From: Tissierellia bacterium
GTDB lineage: Bacteria > Bacillota > Clostridia > Tissierellales > Peptoniphilaceae
Direction: 5' to 3'
DNA: 64,000 nt
NCBI GenBank assembly: GCA_030532305.1
Contig: JAUNLJ010000001.1
Span: 84,605 to 148,604, forward strand
Shown: positions 30,432 through 38,776 of the stretch, piece after piece
Layout of the letters: the number at the start of each line of letters is the position of its first letter
Numbering within the stretch: position 1 is the first letter of the stretch
Position numbers and translations under genes: made by a program
Notes under the pieces: model-generated
Told to the model about the DNA's origin: nothing
The model's database searches: none
Seen by the model: the letters and a program-made list of their open reading frames with translations, nothing else

Positions 30432-31166
30432 CTAGTAGTAAATTCTCATGAGGGTCAGACCACCTGCAGGGGCTGTGGTCCCGGCTAGGGTCCGGTCCTT
30501 AGCCATAAGGGCCTCATAGATTCCCTCTTCTGACCGTTTCCCCTGGCCCACCTCAATGGCTGTACCTACCAAGATCCGGACCATGTTCTTTAAAAAGGAC
30601 CGGCCATAAAAGTCCAGGTAGATAAAGGGGCCCTGGCGGTGGACCCGGACCCGGTCTAGGCCCCTTAGGGTCTCTTCCTGGCTGGAGTCCCGGCCCATAA
30701 AGGACCTAAAGTCGTGGGCCCCCTCCACTTGCTTTAGGGCCCTTTCCATGGCCTTGTGGTCTAGGGGGTGGTGGATATGGGTGACCCGGTCAAAAAAGAA
30801 GCCATTTCTTTGCCGGTTGTTGTAGATGGTGTAGCGGTAGTGCTTGGTTTTGGCCCAGTACCTGGCATGGAAGTCCATGGGAACCTCCTTGGCCTGGATT
30901 ACCGACACATCATCGGGCAGGTAGCAGTTCATAACCTGGGGGATCATGACCGTTTGAACCTTAATATTAGACCGAAAGTTGGCCACCTGGCCCAGGGCAT
31001 GGACCCCCTTGTCGGTCCGGCCGGCTGAATAGAGCTTGGTCCTTTGGCCCACTAAAAATTCCAGGGCATCCAAGAGATGGGCCTCCACCGTCCTTAGACC
31101 GGGCTGGTACTGGTAGCCGGAAAAGTTTCGCCCATTGTAGGCAATCTTAAGGGCTATATTTTTCAT
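30432..31166 (-). CDS. truA: tRNA pseudouridine(38-40) synthase
   Basis: 244 aa. It begins ALKIAYNGRNFSGYQYQPG and has the catalytic Asp in SAGRTDKGVHALGQVANF near residue 53, the TruA hallmark. The ATG overlaps the ecfT stop by 4 nt. In most Firmicutes truA is followed by rplM-rpsI; here it is followed by a large membrane-protein gene. Confidence 0.96.
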   Translation of the reverse strand: MKNIALKIAYNGRNFSGYQYQPGLRTVEAHLLDALEFLVGQRTKLYSAGRTDKGVHALGQVANFRSNIKVQTVMIPQVMNCYLPDDVSVIQAKEVPMDFHARYWAKTKHYRYTIYNNRQRNGFFFDRVTHIHHPLDHKAMERALKQVEGAHDFRSFMGRDSSQEETLRGLDRVRVHRQGPFIYLDFYGRSFLKNMVRILVGTAIEVGQGKRSEEGIYEALMAKDRTLAGTTAPAGGLTLMRIYY

Positions 31167-31969
31167 GGCAGGGGCAGGACCCTAAGACCTGCAATAAGGA
31201 CTAAAATCAGGGTGTTAACCACAAAAAGAAGGATATCTTTCTGGGTCATGACCAGTTCGTTTAGCCGGGTCCGGATCCCTTCCCCCCGGTAGCAACGGGA
31301 CTCCATGGCATCGGCCAGCTCGTAGGCCCTTTGCATGGCATTTAAAAAGAGGGGGACCAAAAGAGGCACCAGGCTCTTGGCCCGAGTCATCAGGTTGCCC
31401 GACTCAAAGTCTGCCCCCCTGGCCATTTGGGCCTTCATGATCTTGTCGGTCTCCTCAATCAGGGTGGGGATAAAACGAAGGGCAATGGTGATCATCATGG
31501 CCATGGAGTGGGCCGGAAAACCTACTTTCTTTAGGGGGCTTAAGAGCTTTTCGATCCCGTCTGTTAGCTGGATGGGGCTGGTGGTTAGGGTCAAGAGACT
31601 GGTCCCCATCACTAGGAGGACCAGCCGCATGGCCATCATCAAAGTCCGGCTTAGACCCTGGTCTGTAATGGTCATAAACTTCCACTGGAAGATGGGGTCC
31701 CCTGGGGTAAAAAAGAGGTTGATCAGCATGGTAAAGAGGAGGATCCAGCGGAGGGCCTTAACGCTACCCGTTAACATTTTAAAGGGTACCCGGGAGGCCC
31801 AAGAAACCACCCCTAGCCAAACCACCACCAGGAGGTAGGCCACAAAGCTATTCATAAAGAAAAGAGAAATAATAAATATAAACATCAAGAGGATCTTAAA
31901 ACGGGGGTCCAGCCTATGGACCGGTGAGTCCACAGGATAATACTGGCCAATGGTAATATCTTTAAGCAT
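31163..31969 (-). CDS. ecfT: ECF transporter transmembrane subunit
   Basis: 268-aa T component of the shared vitamin-uptake ECF module. It has several TM helices and the two coupling-helix motifs, here MARGADF and MESRCYRGEG, each containing the ARG/SRC-type Arg that docks onto the ATPases. It overlaps ecfA2 by 8 nt. Confidence 0.93.
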   Translation of the reverse strand: MLKDITIGQYYPVDSPVHRLDPRFKILLMFIFIISLFFMNSFVAYLLVVVWLGVVSWASRVPFKMLTGSVKALRWILLFTMLINLFFTPGDPIFQWKFMTITDQGLSRTLMMAMRLVLLVMGTSLLTLTTSPIQLTDGIEKLLSPLKKVGFPAHSMAMMITIALRFIPTLIEETDKIMKAQMARGADFESGNLMTRAKSLVPLLVPLFLNAMQRAYELADAMESRCYRGEGIRTRLNELVMTQKDILLFVVNTLILVLIAGLRVLPLP

Positions 31970-32825
31970 GGCCCACCCCTAACACTTTAAAGAGTTCTGC
32001 CCGGGCCTCTTCGATGCTAATACAGTCTGGGTCCACATCTAGGCCCCTTTTAGCCAGCTGGCCCATAAGAGACCGGACCTGGGGCACCCCTAGGCCAATC
32101 TTCACCAGGTCCTCTTCCCTCTTAAAGATTTCTCTGGGCACATCATCCATAACCACTTGACCCCTTTCCATCACAATCATCCGGGTGGCCAAACGGGCAA
32201 TCTCGTCCATACTGTGGCTAACGAGGATAATGGTGGTATTTTCCTTTTCAAAAATAGTCTTGATTTCCCCTAGGATTTCCTGGCTCCCATGGGGGTCCAG
32301 GCCGGCTGTGGGCTCGTCCAAAACCAGGATCTTGGGTTTCATGGCCAAGATCCCCGCAATGGCCACCCGGCGTTTTTGCCCACCAGACAGCTCAAAGGGA
32401 GACTTGTCCCCCACCTGGTCTGGGTCCAGGCCCACCCTTTCCATGGCATCTAAAACCCGGGTCTCCAGCTCCTCCCCTTCTAGACCCAGGTTGGCCGGGC
32501 CAAAGGCAATATCCTTTTTAACCGTCTCCTCAAAGAGCTGGTATTCTGAATACTGGAAGACCAGACCCACCCTCTGCCTTAAGAGGGGGAGCTTGTCTTT
32601 TTCTTCCTGGTAGTTTTTGCCATCGATGAGGATTTCTCCAGAAGTGGGCTCTAAAAGCCCATTCAGGTGCTGGACTAGGGTAGACTTGCCGGACCCTGTG
32701 TGCCCAATCAGTCCTACAAATTCCCCGGCCTCTATATCTAGGTTAATGTCCTTTAGGGCCTGGCTGGCAAAGGGAGTTCCTGGACTATAGATATGATTTA
32801 CTTGTCGGATGCTAAGTAGTGGCAT
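31962..32825 (-). CDS. ecfA2: ECF transporter ATPase A2
   Basis: 287-aa ABC ATPase. Walker A GHTGSGKST, signature LSGGQKRRVAIAG, Walker B ILVLDEPTAGLDP and switch His (VSHSMDE) are present. The order ecfA1-ecfA2-ecfT and the C-terminal extension are typical. It overlaps ecfA1 by 28 nt. Confidence 0.93.
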   Translation of the reverse strand: MPLLSIRQVNHIYSPGTPFASQALKDINLDIEAGEFVGLIGHTGSGKSTLVQHLNGLLEPTSGEILIDGKNYQEEKDKLPLLRQRVGLVFQYSEYQLFEETVKKDIAFGPANLGLEGEELETRVLDAMERVGLDPDQVGDKSPFELSGGQKRRVAIAGILAMKPKILVLDEPTAGLDPHGSQEILGEIKTIFEKENTTIILVSHSMDEIARLATRMIVMERGQVVMDDVPREIFKREEDLVKIGLGVPQVRSLMGQLAKRGLDVDPDCISIEEARAELFKVLGVGHA

Positions 32826-33646
32826 AGCTGGTCTACAAACTCCTCTCTGGTCAAGATGCTAGGGTCTAGGGGCAGGCCGGCTTGGATCAGGTCCCGGGTC
32901 AGCTCCGTTACCGCAGGGACATCCAGGCCAATCTCCTTCATGGTGTCCACATGTAAAAAGACCTCCCTGGGCGGACCCTCTAAGAGGAGACGCCCCCGGT
33001 CCATAACCGCCACCCGGTCGGCCTGGATGGCCTCTGACATAAAGTGGGTAATGAGGATAATGGTCTTGTTTTCTTCCCGGTTCATCTTTAAGATGGCTTC
33101 CATAACGTCCCGCCGGCCGTTGGGGTCTAACATGGCCGTGGGCTCATCTAATATAATATAGTCTGGTTCCATGGCCAGGACCCCAGCAATGGCCACCCTT
33201 TGCTTTTGTCCTCCCGATAGGAGATAGGGGGCCCGTCTTTTAAATTCGCCCATCTTGACCACATCCAGGGCCCAGTCCACCCGTTTGCGGAGGACTTCCC
33301 TGGCTAGACCCAGGTTTTCTGGACCAAAGGCCACGTCTTCCTCCACGGTGGTGGCTACAATTTGGTTGTCTGGGTTTTGAAAGACCAGGCCTGCCCGGGA
33401 CCGGATATCCCAGATGGTCTCCTCCTCCCGGGTGTCCATCCCGTCTACCAAAATTCGCCCAGAAGTGGGCTGGAAGAGGCCATTTATGCACTTGGCCAGG
33501 GTGGACTTGCCGGACCCGTTGTGACCCAGCACGGCCAAAAACTCCCCTTTTTCTACCCTTAGACTCAAATGGTCTATAGCTGGAGGCTGGTCCTGGTTTT
33601 CTTCCCCTCGCCAGTAGCTATAGACTAGGTCTTCTATCTCTATCAT
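32798..33646 (-). CDS. ecfA1: ECF transporter ATPase A1
   Basis: 282-aa ABC ATPase. Walker A GHNGSGKST, signature LSGGQKQRVAIAG, Walker B YIILDEPTAMLDP, switch His in LITHFMSEA. First gene of ecfA1-ecfA2-ecfT-truA. The usual upstream neighbour rplQ is missing, and TATAAT (33663-33668, - strand) just upstream suggests the operon is transcribed from its own promoter. S components for specific vitamins are not in the window. Confidence 0.93.
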   Translation of the reverse strand: MIEIEDLVYSYWRGEENQDQPPAIDHLSLRVEKGEFLAVLGHNGSGKSTLAKCINGLFQPTSGRILVDGMDTREEETIWDIRSRAGLVFQNPDNQIVATTVEEDVAFGPENLGLAREVLRKRVDWALDVVKMGEFKRRAPYLLSGGQKQRVAIAGVLAMEPDYIILDEPTAMLDPNGRRDVMEAILKMNREENKTIILITHFMSEAIQADRVAVMDRGRLLLEGPPREVFLHVDTMKEIGLDVPAVTELTRDLIQAGLPLDPSILTREEFVDQLCHYLASDK

Positions 33647-33767
33647 CTATTTCCCTTCCTTTATTATACTTGATCTTATCTATACTAATATACCACAGGC
33701 CACAAAAAGACTCAACGGCAGAAAGGGGACTGGCCCTAAAAATGCAGGTCTTGCCCCCTTCTAGAAG

Positions 33768-33798
33768 GCAAAAAAGGGAGGCTAGCCTCCCTTAAAAA
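33768..33798 (-). terminator. terminator of the isochorismatase-family gene
   Basis: The perfect palindrome GGGAGGCTAGCCTCCC sits in flanking A and T runs; the - strand continues with TTTTTT. Confidence 0.8.
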
Positions 33799-33866
33799 AG
33801 AGGGCCTCCCCAGGACCTGGGATCTTCTTTCTAGCCCTAAATTAAAGAGGCCCTCATCTCAGTCCT

Positions 33867-34412
33867 TTAGGCCTCCTTCTTCCCTTCTCTTAGGATATGG
33901 ACCTGGCAGGAGTCCAGGGTGTCTAGGGCGGCCTGGTGCCTTTGGGGGCTGGTCCCGGCGCACAGGTCCCCATGGACATAGAGGGGAACCTCTGGCAGGG
34001 CCGTCTTAATGCTTAGGGCATTGGAGACCACGCAAATGTCCGTGCAGACCCCTATAAATTCAATGGACTGGATGGGGGTCTTTTCATGGACTCGGGCCAG
34101 GTCCTCCACCAAGTCCCAGGACCCAAAGGAGGGCTTTTCATAGACCCAGGCCTGGCCCCTTCCAGCGATCTCTTTTAGGGGGGCAATGAGGTCCCAGCCC
34201 CCCGTCCCCTTAATACAGTGGGCCACAGGGAGATTTTGCCCCTCCTGGCTATCCAGATAGTCCTCCCCATGGGTATCCAGGGTAAAAACCAGTTGGCCAG
34301 AAAAATCCTCTACCTTCTTAACTAGGTCTTCTACCAGGGCCCGGCCTTCTGGACTGCCCAGGCTCCCATAGATGAAATCTTCCTGCATGTCCACCACAAT
34401 CAGTAGCTTCAT
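33867..34412 (-). CDS. isochorismatase-family hydrolase, nicotinamidase-like
   Basis: 181-aa cysteine hydrolase. The triad residues appear as Asp8 (VVDMQEDF), Lys in EKPSFGSWDL, and Cys in GVCTDICVVSNAL near residue 133; CIKGTGGW with an adjacent His supports the nicotinamidase (PncA) subgroup, which turns nicotinamide into nicotinate for NAD recycling. Monocistronic with a terminator. Another amide as substrate cannot be excluded. Confidence 0.8.
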   Translation of the reverse strand: MKLLIVVDMQEDFIYGSLGSPEGRALVEDLVKKVEDFSGQLVFTLDTHGEDYLDSQEGQNLPVAHCIKGTGGWDLIAPLKEIAGRGQAWVYEKPSFGSWDLVEDLARVHEKTPIQSIEFIGVCTDICVVSNALSIKTALPEVPLYVHGDLCAGTSPQRHQAALDTLDSCQVHILREGKKEA

Positions 34413-34533
34413 TTTTTTCTCCCTTCCTTTAAAAGCACCTGTCCACTTCCTTTTCTCCTATCATACCACAGGAGGCCCCCCTAAAAAAGTTAAATGAAAT
34501 AAGTTGATTTTTCTATATTTCTTTTTCTCTTTA

Positions 34534-34542
34534 TGGTATTAT
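34534..34542 (+). promoter_or_regulatory. extended -10 promoter for the CofE-like gene
   Basis: TG-G-TATTAT at 34534-34542 is an extended -10 element about 70 nt before the start codon. The -35 region is T-rich and weak. Confidence 0.5.
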
Positions 34543-34612
34543 ATAAGATGGTTTAAAGATTCAGTCAGTAAAAAGTAACAATTTGAATAGAATTTTGAGT
34601 GAGGGGATTAAA

Positions 34613-35791
34613 GTGAATAGGTATATTGGAACGGTTGTTAGAGGACTACGCACCCCTATTGTTAAAAATGGGGATAACTTAACAGACATCGTCTTGGACT
34701 CTTTTGAAAAGGCTATAAGCCACCATCAAATTCAACCCCGCGACAGAGACATCCTCTGCATAACAGAATCTCTTCTTGCCAGGAGCCAGGGGAATTTTGC
34801 CAGCACAGAGGACATCCGTAGGGACCTGTTAAGGAAATTTGATAAGGAGATCGGCCTTGTTTTCCCTATCTTGAGCCGTAACCGTTTCTCCAGTATCCTA
34901 AAGGCTGTTGCCCAGACAGGCCTTAAAATCACCATCCTCCTCTCCTACCCCTATGATGAAGTGGGTAACCACCTTATGGAGGAAGACCGTCTAAGGGAAT
35001 CCAAGCTAAACCCCTACCAGGACATCTTAAGTGAAGAAGACTACCGGGCCTCCTTTGGTGATTTTAGGCACCCCTTTACAGGGATCAACTATGTGGACCT
35101 TTATAAGGAGATTGCCCCCCAGGCCCAGATTGTCTTCTCCAACAATGCCAGGGATATTTTAAACTACACCCAGGAGGTCCTGGTCTGTGCCATCCACAAG
35201 AGGAAGGACCTAAAAGAAGCCTTGGCTGAGGCGGGGGCCAAAAGGGTCTATGGCCTAGATGACGTTTTGTCTAGCCCCCTAGACGGGTCTGGCTACAATG
35301 AAGAGTATGGCCTTTTAGGGTCCAACCTAAGTGGGGAAAACACCCTTAAGCTCTTCCCCCGGGATGGCCAGCCCTTTGTTGAAAATCTCCAAAGAGAACT
35401 AAAGAAAAGGACCGGCAAGACCATCGAGGTCATGATCTACGGAGACGGGGCCTTTAAGGACCCTGTTGGAAAAATTTGGGAGCTGGCTGACCCTGTGGTC
35501 TCCCCTGCCTACACCTCAGGACTCGCTGGCCGGGGCAATGAAATTAAGATCAAGTATATTGCCGATACAGAGCTTAAGCATGCCAGCGAGGAAGAAGCCC
35601 ACTCTGCCATTGTAGAAAAGATCAAGCACAAGGACCCCCTCTCCATTGAGGAGGACCAAAGTCTAGGAACCACCCCCCGGCAAATTACAGACCTGATCGG
35701 GTCTTTAGCCGACCTCACTTCAGGGTCTGGGGACAAGGGGACCCCTGTGGTTTATATCCAGGGCTACTTTGACAACCTAGCCAGCGAATAA
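34613..35791 (+). CDS. CofE-like (F420-0:gamma-glutamyl ligase family) protein
   Basis: About 392 aa. The N-terminal half has YIGTVVRGLRTPIV and DILCITESLLARSQG, and later MIYGDGAFKDPVGKIWELADPVV, which match the Firmicute branch annotated as coenzyme F420-0:L-glutamate ligase. No other F420 gene is seen here, and lysine-fermenting clostridia are not known to make F420, so the real substrate is probably another carboxylate/amine pair. I start at GTG 34613, preceded by GAGGGG with 6-nt spacing, rather than the TTG at 34583. Monocistronic on the + strand. Confidence 0.72.
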   Translation: MNRYIGTVVRGLRTPIVKNGDNLTDIVLDSFEKAISHHQIQPRDRDILCITESLLARSQGNFASTEDIRRDLLRKFDKEIGLVFPILSRNRFSSILKAVAQTGLKITILLSYPYDEVGNHLMEEDRLRESKLNPYQDILSEEDYRASFGDFRHPFTGINYVDLYKEIAPQAQIVFSNNARDILNYTQEVLVCAIHKRKDLKEALAEAGAKRVYGLDDVLSSPLDGSGYNEEYGLLGSNLSGENTLKLFPRDGQPFVENLQRELKKRTGKTIEVMIYGDGAFKDPVGKIWELADPVVSPAYTSGLAGRGNEIKIKYIADTELKHASEEEAHSAIVEKIKHKDPLSIEEDQSLGTTPRQITDLIGSLADLTSGSGDKGTPVVYIQGYFDNLASE

Positions 35792-35801
35792 TAAGAAGAA
35801 G

Positions 35802-35870
35802 ACCGGTAGCCTAGGCTGCCGGTTCCTTTTTGCCCTTAAAAAAACCAGGCCTTTGCCTGGTTTTTCTTAT
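35802..35870. terminator. terminators between the CofE-like gene and htpG
   Basis: ACCGGTAG/CTGCCGGT (about 35804-35825) with a T run ends the + strand gene. AAACCAGGC/GCCTGGTTT (about 35843-35865) has T runs on both strands and can end htpG on the - strand. Confidence 0.8.
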
Positions 35871-37738
35871 TTCATAAATTTCCAAATGGTCTTGGCATAG
35901 GCCACCGGGTCTTCCAAGGGAAGGCCTTCAATAAGGGCCGCCTGGTCATAGAGAATTTGGCTGTAGGCCCTAAGGTCCTCTTCCTGGTCCTTTAAGGCCT
36001 CTAGTTTGTCGTGGACGGGATGGTTCCGGTTGATCTCCAGGACCTTTTGGGCCTTTAGGCCCAGCTGGCCCTCCCGGGTCAGGATCCTTTCCATTTCCAG
36101 GGAGATGTCCCCCCTGGCCACCAGGCTCACGGGATTGTCTCCCAGCCGGTCAGACCAGCGCACAGCCACCACCCGGCCGTCTAAAAGCGCGCCTATTTTC
36201 TTTAAAAGGTCTGGTTTTTCTGGGTCCTCTTGCCCTTCTTCCTCCTGGCTAATGGACTGGAAGGCCTTGCCCTGGTAGTCCCCCATGATCTTAAGGACAA
36301 ATTCATCCATGGGGTGGGTTAAAAAGAGGATGTCCCATCCCTTTTGGTCATAGTAGGCCCTTTGGGGCATCTTGGCCAAGTGGTCTAGGCTCTCGCCGCC
36401 CTGGTAGTAAATCTTGTCTTGGTCCTCTCCCATGGCCTCTAGATATTGGGCCAGGCTAACAAGCCCCCCTTGTCTGGCTGAATAGAAGAGAAGAAGGTCT
36501 TGGACCTTGTCCTTGTGGGCCCCATAGGACTCATAGATGGAAAGCTTGAGGCTTTCTCCAAAGTTATTATAGAAGGTCTCATACTTTGCCCGGTCCTTGT
36601 CCATGATCTTTTTTAGGTGAGAGAGGACCTTGTTTTCAATATTTTTACTAATGTGGGCCAGCTGCCGGTCCTCCTGGAGGATTTCCCGAGAAATATTTAA
36701 AGACAGGTCTTCTGAATCCACTACCCCCCTAATAAAGGAAAGGGCGTCAGGCAAGAGCTTTTCACACCGGTCCATAATAAGGACCCCCTTGGAATAGAGC
36801 TGGAGGCCCTTTTCATAGGCCTTGGTCTGGTAATCAAAGGGCTTGACCCCAGGAATATAGAGGATGGCCCTGTAGGAAATAAGGCCTTCTACATTAATAT
36901 GGATCCAGTCTAGAGGGTCCTCAAAGCCATAATGCTGGTCCCTATAAAATTGCCTATAGTCTTCCTCTTTTAGCTCCTGCTTATTCTTTTGCCAGATGGG
37001 GACCATGGAGTTTAGGACCTGGACCTCCTGGTAGGTCTCATAGCCAGGCTCCTCCCCTTCCTGGTCTAGGGCCCGGCGCCGGGTAACTTCCATCTTAATG
37101 GGGTAGCGAATATAGTTGGAATACCTTTTAACCAGGTCCTCCAGCCGGTAGTCCTCTAAAAATTCCCCATAGGTCTCCTCATCCTTGTCCTCCTTAAGAT
37201 AAAGGGTGATGGCTGTCCCATGGCCTTCCTTTTCTGCCTCCACAATAGAATAGCCCTCCGGCCCCTCAGATTCCCAAAGGTAGGCCTGGTCTTCTCCATA
37301 TTTCTTAGACAGGACCTGGACCTTATCTGCCACTAAAAAGGCCGAATAAAAACCAATCCCAAACTGGCCAATAATGTCCTGGGCCTGGTCTTGGTCCTCC
37401 TTAAAGGCTAGGCTCCCAGATTTGGCCAGGGTCCCCAGCTGGTCCTCTAGGTCCTCCTGGTTCATCCCAAGGCCTGTGTCCCTTAGGGTCAGGGTCCTCC
37501 TCTTCCTATCCACCTCTAGTTCCATATAATAGTCCTCCCGGTTAAAGGTTTTTTCCGGGTCGTCTAGGGTCTTGTAATAGAGCTTGTCCAGGGCATCAGA
37601 CCCATTGGAAATAAGCTCCCTTAAAAAGATTTCCTTGTTGGTATAGACAGAATGGATTAACATGTCCATAAGTTTTTTAGATTCTGCCTTATAGGGTTTT
37701 TTTGTCACACCATCACCTTCTATTTTTTTAGCACTCAT
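35867..37738 (-). CDS. htpG: chaperone HtpG (Hsp90)
   Basis: 623-aa ATP-dependent chaperone. GHKL-type ATP motifs are visible in order: ELISNGSDALDKL near residue 40, DTGLGMNQ near 95, GQFGIGFYSAF near 135, and GTAITLYL. The middle domain has FDYQTKAYEKGLQLYSKGVLI and LPDALSFIRGVVDSEDL. Length is normal. A longer N-terminus (about 13 residues before KPYKAESK) comes with the chosen start. No heat-shock operator recognised upstream. Confidence 0.97.
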   Translation of the reverse strand: MSAKKIEGDGVTKKPYKAESKKLMDMLIHSVYTNKEIFLRELISNGSDALDKLYYKTLDDPEKTFNREDYYMELEVDRKRRTLTLRDTGLGMNQEDLEDQLGTLAKSGSLAFKEDQDQAQDIIGQFGIGFYSAFLVADKVQVLSKKYGEDQAYLWESEGPEGYSIVEAEKEGHGTAITLYLKEDKDEETYGEFLEDYRLEDLVKRYSNYIRYPIKMEVTRRRALDQEGEEPGYETYQEVQVLNSMVPIWQKNKQELKEEDYRQFYRDQHYGFEDPLDWIHINVEGLISYRAILYIPGVKPFDYQTKAYEKGLQLYSKGVLIMDRCEKLLPDALSFIRGVVDSEDLSLNISREILQEDRQLAHISKNIENKVLSHLKKIMDKDRAKYETFYNNFGESLKLSIYESYGAHKDKVQDLLLFYSARQGGLVSLAQYLEAMGEDQDKIYYQGGESLDHLAKMPQRAYYDQKGWDILFLTHPMDEFVLKIMGDYQGKAFQSISQEEEGQEDPEKPDLLKKIGALLDGRVVAVRWSDRLGDNPVSLVARGDISLEMERILTREGQLGLKAQKVLEINRNHPVHDKLEALKDQEEDLRAYSQILYDQAALIEGLPLEDPVAYAKTIWKFMK

Positions 37739-37799
37739 CTTTATACTCTGCTAATATTTTACCCCTAATCTCCTTTTTTATCCAGCTTTAGAAAAATTT

Positions 37800-37834
37800 C
37801 CCAATAAAAAAGACCCCCCCCAGGGTCTTTCTAG
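37800..37834 (-). terminator. terminator of the ZIP transporter gene
   Basis: AAAGACCC pairs with GGGTCTTT; the - strand continues TTTTTTATT. Confidence 0.75.
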
Positions 37835-37837
37835 GTC

Positions 37838-38623
37838 CTATAAAAGGATCATAGAGGCCGCCATGACAACCATTCCGGCAATCAGGCCAAACATGGCGAT
37901 GTGGTGGTCCCCATATTTTTCTGCTGTAGGCAAAAGCTCGTCTAGGGAAATATAGACCATGATCCCTGCCACCAGGGAAAAGACCATGCCAAAAACTGTA
38001 GGATTCAAAAAGGGCCTTAAAAAGAGGTAGCCCATAAGCCCTCCCAGGGGCTCTGAGAGGCCAGACCCAAAGGCCCACTTGAGGGCCTTCTTCCGGTCTC
38101 CTGTGGCATGGTAGATGGGGGCCGCCACAGAAATCCCTTCAGGAATATTGTGGATGGCCACAGCCACAGCAATGGAAATCCCCATGGCGGGGTTTGCGGC
38201 GGTGGCAATAAAGGTGGCGATCCCTTCAGGGAAGTTATGGAAGGTAATGGCCAGGGCAGAAAAACGGCCAATCCTCAGCAGCTGGTGGGAGGTCCGAACC
38301 TCCTCTACCCCCTCATCTACATACTCGTGGGGGTTGATCTCTCCAGGAACCAGAAAGTCCAAAAGCCCAATTAAGAGGATGCCAATAAAAAAGCCCAGGG
38401 CCAGTAAAATCTGCGCCCAATCTTCCCCATGGTCTAAACGGAGGGAGTCTAAGGCCTGGGGCATAATATCCAAGAAAGACACATAGATCATGACCCCTGC
38501 CGAAAAGCCCAGGGCTGCCGGCAAAAACTTTTTCCCCTTTCCACCCAGGGTAATAAAACCCCCTATACCCGTAGAAAGACCGGCTAAAAGTGTAAATAAC
38601 AGGGCTAATGTAAAGCTTTCCAA
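37838..38623 (-). CDS. ZIP-family divalent metal transporter
   Basis: 261-aa, eight-helix ZupT-like importer for Zn2+/Fe2+/Mn2+. The metal-site helices carry HNFPEG and HNIPEGISVAAPI, the ZIP hallmark. A His-poor cytosolic loop lies near residue 115-150. I place the start at TTG 38623 because AAGGAGGAGGG is just upstream; the longer frame from 38689 overlaps the promoter. Promoter and an inverted repeat suggesting metal-responsive control lie upstream. Confidence 0.9.
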   Translation of the reverse strand: MESFTLALLFTLLAGLSTGIGGFITLGGKGKKFLPAALGFSAGVMIYVSFLDIMPQALDSLRLDHGEDWAQILLALGFFIGILLIGLLDFLVPGEINPHEYVDEGVEEVRTSHQLLRIGRFSALAITFHNFPEGIATFIATAANPAMGISIAVAVAIHNIPEGISVAAPIYHATGDRKKALKWAFGSGLSEPLGGLMGYLFLRPFLNPTVFGMVFSLVAGIMVYISLDELLPTAEKYGDHHIAMFGLIAGMVVMAASMILL

Positions 38624-38679
38624 GTCCTTCCCTCCTCCTTTATAAAAACATAGGCTTATCTTTCTAACAATCACCTTAT

Positions 38680-38736
38680 AAGATAACACAAAAAGTGAAT
38701 TTTTTCAATAGAATTGGTAAATAATATCAATTCTAT
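38680..38736 (-). promoter_or_regulatory. promoter and inverted-repeat operator of the ZIP gene
   Basis: TTGAAA (38703-38708) and TATCTT (38680-38685) are 17 nt apart on the - strand. Abutting the -35 is a perfect 9-bp inverted repeat, ATAGAATTG (38708-38716) and CAATTCTAT (38728-38736), well placed for a repressor. Confidence 0.55.
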
Positions 38737-38745
38737 GGCCAGACC

Positions 38746-38776
38746 CATAAAAAAAGCCCCCAGGGGGGCTTGATTT
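38746..38776 (-). terminator. terminator of the ABC exporter operon
   Basis: AAGCCCCCC pairs with GGGGGGCTT, followed by TTTTTTAT on the - strand; it overlaps the stop codon of the permease gene. Confidence 0.8.

Noticed and set aside
31335..31838. 167-aa open frame opposite ecfT
   Set aside because: Shadow of ecfT; Lys/Arg/Ser-rich artefact composition.
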